Shown one piece after another: positions 12,785 to 17,078 of a stretch of DNA of 17,078 nt. The first letter of the stretch is position 1; every line of letters begins with the position of its first letter. Made by a program: the position numbers and the translations under genes. Location of the stretch: assembly GCA_039810245.1 (NCBI GenBank), contig JBDHWQ010000039.1, positions 1-17,078 of the forward strand. The letters run 5' to 3'. The notes beneath the pieces are model-generated. The model saw only the letters and a program-made list of their open reading frames with translations, was not told the DNA's origin and did not search any database. This DNA is from CALDSL01 sp039810245. GTDB taxonomy: Bacteria; Chloroflexota; Anaerolineae; Anaerolineales; Anaerolineaceae.

Positions 12785-13558
12785 ATGCACATCCTGATCA
12801 CCAACGATGACGGCGTTACCGCTCCCGGCCTGCTGGCGCTGGCCCAGGCATTGGCCCCGCTGGGGCGCTTTACCGTGTTGGCCCCCGACCATAACTGGTC
12901 GGCATCCGGCCATGTGAAAACCATGCACCGTCCGCTGCGCGTCAAAGAAATGCGGCTGGCGGATGGCACGCCGGCGCTGGCCAGCGATGGCGCGCCATCC
13001 GACTGTGTGGCGCTGGTAATGATGGGCCTGCTGGAAGAAAAGGTCGACCTGGTGGTTTCGGGCATTAACCCCAACGGCAACCTGGGCCACGATGTAACCT
13101 ATTCCGGCACGGTCACCGCCGCCATGGAAGCCGCCATCGCCGGGCTGCCGGGCATCGCCGTATCGCTCGAGCCGCCCGAAGGTACCGAAGGCCCGCTGGA
13201 TTACAGCACCGCCGCCGGGGTGACGCGCCGCGTGGTAGATCTGGTGCAGCGCCACGGCCTGCCGCGCGACGTGTTCCTCAACGTCAACGTGCCTTACCTG
13301 CCCATGGCGGAAATCAAGGGCTACATGATCACGCGCATGGGGCTGCGCATTTATCGCGATGCGCTGGTCAGGCGCCTGGACCCGCGCGGCCGCCCATATT
13401 ACTGGATCGGAGGCGAAATGCCCACCGGCGTACCGGATGAAGGCACGGATATTGGCGCGCTGGCTGCCGGCTACGTCTCGATCACGCCTATGCATCTCGA
13501 TATGACCGCCCACAGCCTGCTCGACCCGATGCGCGACTGGCAGTGGGGCGCCGATTAA
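12785..13558 (+). CDS. surE: 5'/3'-nucleotidase SurE
   Basis: This 257-residue metal-dependent phosphatase dephosphorylates nucleoside monophosphates and sometimes short polyphosphates. The metal site is complete: D8 and D9 in T-N-D-D-G, S39 in H-N-W-S-A-S-G, and N95 in V-S-G-I-N-P-N-G-N-L. Residues 103-112 carry the family motif V-T-Y-S-G-T-V-T-A-A. Length is typical. The start is fixed by M-H-I-L-I-T-N-D-D-G, with AAAGGA about ten bases upstream. It has its own -10, 65 bases after the adenosine deaminase. Together the two enzymes would take AMP to adenosine to inosine. Confidence 0.94.
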   Translation: MHILITNDDGVTAPGLLALAQALAPLGRFTVLAPDHNWSASGHVKTMHRPLRVKEMRLADGTPALASDGAPSDCVALVMMGLLEEKVDLVVSGINPNGNLGHDVTYSGTVTAAMEAAIAGLPGIAVSLEPPEGTEGPLDYSTAAGVTRRVVDLVQRHGLPRDVFLNVNVPYLPMAEIKGYMITRMGLRIYRDALVRRLDPRGRPYYWIGGEMPTGVPDEGTDIGALAAGYVSITPMHLDMTAHSLLDPMRDWQWGAD

Positions 13559-13560
13559 CG

Positions 13561-13599
13561 TTGCCTTTTGTGCCACTTTTGCTATACTGGATGCATACC
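13561..13599 (+). promoter_or_regulatory. Promoter of CBS protein 2 with shared block
   Basis: TTGCCT (13561-13566) and TATACT (13583-13588) are 16 bases apart. The block at 13581-13599 matches the surE promoter block at 17 of 19 bases. Confidence 0.5.
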
Positions 13600-13665
13600 G
13601 CGCTCATCGCTTTCTGAGCCATTGCACCAGCGAACCACTACCGAACGAAAACAGGAGGTTTTTGT

Positions 13666-14085
13666 ATGCAGTCCCTTCGCGTGCGTGACTGGATGATGGA
13701 CCTGGTGGTCTTTGTTGACCCCGATGCGACCGTTACCGAGGCGCTGGCATTAATGCGCCGCCGCTATATCAACAGCCTGATCGTAAACCGCACGGACACG
13801 AACCCCGAGTACGGCATCGTCACCTCAATTGACGTGAGCGATAAGATCGTGGCGCAGGAGCGCAACCCCAGCGAGCTGAAAGTGCGTGAAATTATGACAT
13901 CGCCGCTGATCACTGTGCCGCAGGATATGTCTTTGAAGGACTGCTCGCGGGTAATGCGCGAGCACCACATTCATCACCTGCCGGTTGTGGACGGGAATGG
14001 CACGATCCTGGGCATGATCGCCGCGCAGGATTTCCTGGTAGCCGCCGAGGCTATGGCCGCCAAGCCCGGCGAACGCATCGTCTGA
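13666..14085 (+). CDS. CBS-domain pair protein 2
   Basis: This 139-residue protein is a single Bateman module. The first CBS unit (about 5-62) has V-T-E-A-L-A-L-M-R-R-R-Y-I and Y-G-I-V-T-S-I-D-V. The second (about 72-128) has V-R-E-I-M-T-S-P-L-I-T-V and H-H-L-P-V-V-D-G, then I-L-G-M-I-A-A-Q-D. It resembles the CBS protein at 11007-11444 in layout but is clearly diverged from it. Adenosine nucleotide binding is expected from the family. AGGAGG lies seven to eight bases before the ATG. The gene has its own promoter and a strong terminator. Confidence 0.88.
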   Translation: MQSLRVRDWMMDLVVFVDPDATVTEALALMRRRYINSLIVNRTDTNPEYGIVTSIDVSDKIVAQERNPSELKVREIMTSPLITVPQDMSLKDCSRVMREHHIHHLPVVDGNGTILGMIAAQDFLVAAEAMAAKPGERIV

Positions 14086-14110
14086 CGCGCCGGAATTTTG
14101 CTGCGCGCAA

Positions 14111-14146
14111 ACTCGCCGGGGGAGTGAAACCCCGGCGAGTTTTTTT
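14111..14146 (+). terminator. Intrinsic terminator after CBS protein 2
   Basis: ACTCGCCGGGG (14111-14121) and CCCCGGCGAGT (14130-14140) form a perfect 11-base stem with an eight-base loop, followed by seven T on the plus strand. Confidence 0.92.
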
Positions 14147-14167
14147 CGCGCTGCAGCCTACATCGAG

Positions 14168-14173
14168 TATAAT
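14168..14173 (+). promoter_or_regulatory. -10 element of the LysM gene (TATAAT)
   Basis: A perfect TATAAT lies 49 bases before the TTG start and 22 bases beyond the preceding terminator. No -35 is evident. Its position excludes any start codon upstream of about 14180. Confidence 0.5.
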
Positions 14174-14216
14174 CCCCGCATCGCACCGGATTGATTCTCG
14201 TTTTGAGGAGTGCATT

Positions 14217-14771
14217 TTGCGACGTACTTATCCGCATTTCCCCGCGCTGCTTTTCCTGGCCGGCTGCCTGGTGACGCTGCTGTCTGCGCCGGCGCTGACC
14301 GCGCGCGCCAACCCGCCGGCTGCCCCTTTGCAGCAGGTGACCGCCACTCCTCAGCCGGATGGCTCGATCATCCACACCGTGCAGGAAGGCGAATCGGCGT
14401 GGACGGTAGCCAGCCTGTATGGCATCACCGTGCAGCAGCTTTCGGCCATGAACGGCCTATCGCCCGACCCGGCGCTGTTCCCCGGCCAGACGCTGACCGT
14501 GCGCCAGGCGGCTTCGCCCACAGTCACGCCCACCGTCACCAACACCGCCCGGCCGCCAACGCGCACGCCGGCGCCCACGCGCACCCCGCGCCCGCCCACC
14601 GCTATTCCCAGCGAGACGCCCATTCCCACAAGCACGCCTTTCTCACTGATCAACGCGCTGCCCACGCTCGAGGGCGCCAGCCGGCGCAACCTGGGCATTG
14701 GCCTGGTGGTGGTCAGCGGGCTGGGGCTGCTGGCCATTGCCGCCAGCGCCATCTTCCGCCGCGGAAGATGA
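14217..14771 (+). CDS. Secreted LysM-domain protein with C-terminal membrane anchor
   Basis: This 184-residue envelope protein probably starts at TTG. GAGGAG lies six bases upstream, a TATAAT lies 49 bases upstream, and the only earlier in-frame starts fall before the promoter, one inside the preceding terminator. Residues 1-31 form a signal peptide (basic R-R, then a hydrophobic stretch), with A-R-A before N32 as a likely cleavage site. L-A-G-C at 14-17 could instead be a lipobox. A single LysM domain, about 52-96, carries H-T-V-Q-E-G-E-S-A-W-T-V and L-F-P-G-Q-T-L-T-V, and should bind peptidoglycan or related glycans. A Pro/Thr-rich linker (100-142) follows. A membrane helix at 158-180 ends in R-R-G-R, so the LysM domain faces outward. 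Confidence 0.8.
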   Translation: MRRTYPHFPALLFLAGCLVTLLSAPALTARANPPAAPLQQVTATPQPDGSIIHTVQEGESAWTVASLYGITVQQLSAMNGLSPDPALFPGQTLTVRQAASPTVTPTVTNTARPPTRTPAPTRTPRPPTAIPSETPIPTSTPFSLINALPTLEGASRRNLGIGLVVVSGLGLLAIAASAIFRRGR

Positions 14772-14785
14772 ACGGATGGAAAAGC

Positions 14786-14819
14786 ACAGGGCCGGTCAAC
14801 GCGACCGGCCCTGTTTGGT
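14786..14819. terminator. Terminator between convergent LysM and cysE genes
   Basis: ACAGGGCCGGTC (14786-14797) and GACCGGCCCTGT (14803-14814) form a perfect 12-base stem around AACGC. A modest T-rich tail follows on plus (TTGGTTT), and TTTT follows after two bases on minus, so it may act in both directions. Confidence 0.75.
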
Positions 14820-15641
14820 TTAGATGCTGAAATCCTCGCCGCGCCACACGCCGTGATCCGGCGCGTGCGGGCCTGTGTGCTGCGCATTATGGCCGTTGCC
14901 ACCATTGCCGTTGCCATTCCCGCTGCTGCTAACCGGGATGGAGAACTGCAGCGCATTGCCGGCGTAGCTCTCCTCCAGCGCAAGCGCGGGGTGTTCTTCT
15001 ACGTGCGTGTTTAGGCTGCGCTCGATGGCTTCCACGCGCTCCATAACACTGGCCAGCGCCGCGCCGATGGCGTCCGGCAGCTCATTGTGGTTGAGGTCGG
15101 GGGTATGCGGGCGCGGCTTACTGCGCACCACCACCTGCCCCGGCACGCCCACCACCACCGAGTTGGCGGGCACCGACTTGACCACCACCGCGTTGGAGCC
15201 GATGCGGCTGCCCTCGCCAATAGTGATATTGCCCAGTACCTTGGCGCCGGAACCCACTACCACGCGGTCGCCCAGGGTGGGGTGGCGCTTACCTTTTTCC
15301 AGGCTGACCCCACCCAGCGTTACGCCGTGGTACAGGGTCACGTCATCGCCCACTTCAGCGGTCTCGCCAATCACCACACCCATGCCGTGGTCGATGAAGA
15401 AGCGCCGCCCAAGCTGCGCGCCGGGATGGATCTCGATGCCGGTCAAAAAGCGCGCCACATGCGAGCCAAAGCGCGCCAGGGTCTTGTAGTTATGCTTCCA
15501 CAGCCAGTGGTTGATGCGGTGGCCCCAGATGGCGTGCAGCCCGGCATAGCTGATCAAAATCTCGAAGGTGTTGCGCGCGGCCGGGTCGCGCTCAAACACG
15601 GATTCGATGTCTTCTTTCATCATTTTGAACAGGGTAATCAT
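14820..15641 (-). CDS. cysE: Serine O-acetyltransferase with a long linker tail (CysE)
   Basis: This 273-residue enzyme acetylates L-serine to O-acetylserine for cysteine synthesis. A short N-terminal helical part (1-65) leads to a left-handed beta-helix of hexapeptide repeats (about 68-172). It carries I-H-P-G-A, F-F-I-D-H-G-M-G-V-V-I-G-E with H85, and L-Y-H-G-V-T-L-G-G. Unlike short bacterial forms it has about 95 extra residues: an amphipathic helix (190-215), then a Gly/Asn/His-rich stretch (238-262), ending W-R-G-E-D-F-S-I. Terminal isoleucine after an acidic stretch is the known CysK-docking element of the cysteine synthase complex. GAGGAA lies just before the ATG. It follows cysK by 22 bases. 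Confidence 0.93.
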   Translation of the reverse strand: MITLFKMMKEDIESVFERDPAARNTFEILISYAGLHAIWGHRINHWLWKHNYKTLARFGSHVARFLTGIEIHPGAQLGRRFFIDHGMGVVIGETAEVGDDVTLYHGVTLGGVSLEKGKRHPTLGDRVVVGSGAKVLGNITIGEGSRIGSNAVVVKSVPANSVVVGVPGQVVVRSKPRPHTPDLNHNELPDAIGAALASVMERVEAIERSLNTHVEEHPALALEESYAGNALQFSIPVSSSGNGNGNGGNGHNAQHTGPHAPDHGVWRGEDFSI

Positions 15642-15663
15642 GCTTTCCTCTTTCCCGGCACGC

Positions 15664-16614
15664 TCAGTCCGCCAGGTCGGCGTACAGCGGCGTGCTCAAA
15701 TAGCGCTCGCCAAACGACGGGATGATGACCACGCCCAGCTTGCCGGCGTTTTCGGGGCGGTGCGCAACCTGCAGGGCGGCCCAAACCGCCGCGCCGGACG
15801 AGATGCCCACCAGCAGCCCTTCCATGCGGCCCATCTTGCGCGCGCTGTCATATGCGTCGTCTTTTGACACGCGGATGACTTCATCATAAATGCCGGTATT
15901 CAACACGCCGGGAATAAAGCCGGCGCCCAGGCCTTGCAAGCCGTGCGGCCCCTTCTCGCCACCCGAAAGCACCGGCGAGGTATCCGGCTCGACCGCGTAA
16001 ATCTTCACTTCGGGCTTGCGCGACTTGAGTACCTCGCCTACACCGGTGATGGTTCCGCCAGTGCCCACGCCAGCTACCACGAAGTCTACCGCGCCGCCCG
16101 TATCGCGCCAGATTTCTTCGGCCGTGGTTTTGCGATGGATTTCGGGGTTGGCAGGGTTATCGAACTGGCGCGGGATAAAGTAACGTGGGTCCGAGGCGGC
16201 CAGCTCTTCGGCGCGGCGAATGGCGCCGGGCATACCTTCGGAGCCGGGCGTGAGGATCAGCTCGGCGCCGTAGGCGCGCAGCAACATGCGCCGTTCGCGA
16301 CTCATGGTTTCGGGCATCATCAGCGCGCACTTGTAGCCTTTCGCGGCGCATACCATCGCCAGGGCGATGCCGGTGTTACCGCTGGTGGCCTCGAGCACAA
16401 TTGTATCGGGGCCGATCTTGCCCGCGCGTTCGGCGGCTTCGATCATCGAAACGCCGATGCGGTCTTTGACGCTGTGCGCCGGGTTGTAGAATTCCAGCTT
16501 GGCCGCCAGGCGGGCGGCGCTGCCTTCGGTGATGCGGTTTAGATAAACCAGCGGGGTATTGCCGATCAGCTCGGTTACGTCACTGGCGATTTTCATCTGG
16601 CTGGTTACGTTCAT
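15664..16614 (-). CDS. cysK: Cysteine synthase / O-acetylserine sulfhydrylase (CysK)
   Basis: This 316-residue PLP enzyme joins O-acetylserine and sulfide to give cysteine and acetate. The PLP lysine is K50 in N-P-A-H-S-V-K-D-R-I-G. E-A-T-S-G-N-T-G binds substrate, G-V-G-T-G-G-T-I-T-G binds the PLP phosphate, and G-I-S-S-G-A-A lies near the C-terminus. All are canonical and the length is normal. I chose the ATG at 16614, with GAGGAG six bases upstream, over an upstream in-frame codon that would add 15 unrelated residues. It is the first gene of a cysK-cysE operon preceded by a long structured leader, so cysteine or sulfur control by attenuation is plausible. Confidence 0.95.
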   Translation of the reverse strand: MNVTSQMKIASDVTELIGNTPLVYLNRITEGSAARLAAKLEFYNPAHSVKDRIGVSMIEAAERAGKIGPDTIVLEATSGNTGIALAMVCAAKGYKCALMMPETMSRERRMLLRAYGAELILTPGSEGMPGAIRRAEELAASDPRYFIPRQFDNPANPEIHRKTTAEEIWRDTGGAVDFVVAGVGTGGTITGVGEVLKSRKPEVKIYAVEPDTSPVLSGGEKGPHGLQGLGAGFIPGVLNTGIYDEVIRVSKDDAYDSARKMGRMEGLLVGISSGAAVWAALQVAHRPENAGKLGVVIIPSFGERYLSTPLYADLAD

Positions 16615-16646
16615 CTGTCTCTCCTCGAAAGGTGTATACGGGTATG

Positions 16647-16734
16647 AAAAAACGGCCAACAGGCAACAAAAAAGTGGGGAGCCTTGCCCGAAATAGGCTG
16701 CGGGGTGCTCTCCACCGCTTGGACCTGTGACCGT
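16647..16734 (-). terminator. Distal U-tract terminator candidate in the cysK leader
   Basis: On the minus strand ACGGTCACAGG (16734-16724) can pair with CCTGTTGGCCGT (16663-16652) through 11 pairs, one G-U and one bulge, directly followed by a T6 run ending at 16647. The loop is long (about 60 bases) and contains the proximal terminator. Its 5' arm overlaps bases that also pair inside the rod structure, so the two folds exclude each other. Confidence 0.4.
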
Positions 16735-16861
16735 CTGTTTACTTTTTGATCAGTTGACGTGCAAATGCAGGTTCAGCGAGGATCACACACCCCGCCGGGT
16801 ACACATGCACTTGTGGTTCCCAATTAAGCCAATTTTTGTCAACATAATCATATATATTCCT
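16668..16861 (-). ncRNA. Structured leader or 6S-like small RNA upstream of cysK
   Basis: From a strong promoter, about 194 bases of transcript precede a T6 run at 16673-16668. Nested pairings give one elongated rod, read on the minus strand: GGGA (16821-16818) with TCCC (16680-16677); CCCG (16799-16796) with CGGG (16690-16687); GCGGGGTG (16795-16788) with CACCCCGC (16707-16700); and CTCGCTGAACCTG (16780-16768) with the arm at 16727-16710, which has a three-base bulge and one mismatch. An alternative stem GGTGG-A-GAGC (16716-16707) with GCTC-C-CCAC (16682-16674) abuts the T6 run. I recognise no riboswitch or T-box consensus. Size, rod shape and promoter recall 6S RNA; the position recalls an attenuator. 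Confidence 0.5.
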
Positions 16862-16867
16862 GCGGCT

Positions 16868-16895
16868 ATTATAGGCCATTCTTGCAAAATGTCAA
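16868..16895 (-). promoter_or_regulatory. Consensus sigma-70 promoter of the cysK leader RNA
   Basis: TTGACA (16890-16895) and TATAAT (16868-16873), both perfect on the minus strand, are separated by 16 bases. It is the best promoter in the window and places transcription start near 16861, about 247 bases before the cysK ATG. Confidence 0.8.
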
Positions 16896-16952
16896 GTATT
16901 GCTCGGGAAGGTTCTACAAATGGATCGACGCTGCGCAGTCCCTGCGGAAGGC

Positions 16953-17078
16953 CTATAAATCGCCACCCAGAATGCGCATCCCGGTGGGGCCAGGGCTGCC
17001 GCCGGCCGGTTCCAGGGTAACGCCCAGGCTGTCGTATTGGTCGAGCGGGCGATCCGAGGTGATCTGCAGCACGCCATA
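16953..17078 (-). CDS. C-terminal end of a probable RskA-type anti-sigma factor, partial
   Basis: A minus-strand frame is open from the window edge to a TAG at 16953-16955, giving 41 residues. The segment D-S-L-G-V-T-L-E-P-A-G-G-S-P-G-P-T-G followed by I-L-G-G-D-L is the typical C-terminal end of the anti-sigma-K factor RskA domain, in which V-T-x-E-P-x-G-G-S-x-x-P-T is conserved. This domain is the extracytoplasmic part of a single-pass membrane protein that holds an ECF sigma factor. The N-terminal sigma-binding part and membrane helix lie outside the window. The family call rests on this short tail. Confidence 0.65.
   Translation of the reverse strand, partial: YGVLQITSDRPLDQYDSLGVTLEPAGGSPGPTGMRILGGDL

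Noticed and set aside
12041..13558. 505-residue frame that would fuse a Gly/Arg-rich region to SurE
   Set aside because: The first 248 residues are an out-of-frame reading of the adenosine deaminase gene. SurE has its own promoter, ribosome binding site and canonical start at 12785.
14124..14216. Upstream GTG start for the LysM protein
   Set aside because: The GTG lies in the loop of the preceding terminator and before the TATAAT, so it would not be in the transcript; the TTG at 14217 follows a good GAGGAG and starts a signal peptide.
16690..16730. T-box leader for cysK
   Set aside because: The minus strand has GGTGG and ACC nearby but not the required AGGGTGGNACCGCG block, and no clear stem I with a specifier loop.
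16674..16760. TPP-riboswitch-like words on the plus strand (GGGGAGCC, GGCTG, GGACCTG)
   Set aside because: The essential C-T-G-A-G-A loop and the distal CTGG/TAAT/CCAGCG part are missing, and no plus-strand thiamine gene follows within the window.
1..17078. CRISPR arrays, tRNA or rRNA genes, transposases
   Set aside because: I looked for regularly spaced repeats, cloverleaf-like stretches and transposase motifs and saw none.

Overview
The window is GC-rich bacterial chromosome with dense, mostly short-gapped genes. The mix points to a member of the Chloroflexota, probably Anaerolineae-like: an RHS-core tail, a 200-residue EF-Ts, a TrmB-type regulator, G-rich dispersed intergenic repeats, and promoters that usually show a good TATAAT or TATACT but a poor -35. 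This placement is an inference from style and gene content; no 16S gene is present.

Layout from left to right. Bases 1-129 hold the end of an RHS-type protein that stops abruptly. A plus-strand operon, folB-folK-RibD_C-type reductase (298-2095), meets tail-to-tail a minus-strand operon made of a TrmB-family regulator, folE and an AIF-like FAD/NAD(P)H oxidoreductase (4940 down to 2087). Together they give pterin synthesis (folE, folB, folK) plus two reductases, under a regulator with a near-consensus promoter and a palindromic operator. An OsmC-like gene (plus) then converges on an M55 D-aminopeptidase gene (minus). Next is the translation cluster rpsB-tsf-pyrH (minus). An intrinsic terminator and a new promoter separate tsf from pyrH, and the M55 peptidase sits where frr is often found.

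Divergent from rpsB is a two-gene operon: a streptothricin-acetyltransferase-like GNAT and a MESH1-like small alarmone hydrolase. After a repeat-bearing gap comes an unrecognised 62-residue Cys-rich coiled-coil protein, then an adenine-nucleotide neighbourhood: CBS-pair protein (minus), adenosine deaminase, SurE nucleotidase and a second CBS-pair protein (plus). A LysM surface protein follows. The right end is a cysteine operon (cysK then cysE, minus) whose transcript is preceded by a roughly 250-nt leader. That leader has a consensus promoter, a long rod-like fold and two U-tract terminator candidates. It is either an attenuator or riboswitch, or a separate 6S-like small RNA. The window closes with the last 41 codons of a probable RskA-type anti-sigma factor.

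The observations most worth following are the structured RNA ahead of cysK, the CysE tail that appears to carry a CysK-binding terminal isoleucine on a Gly/Asn linker, the pterin and redox cluster under the TrmB regulator, and the CBS-deaminase-nucleotidase-CBS neighbourhood.
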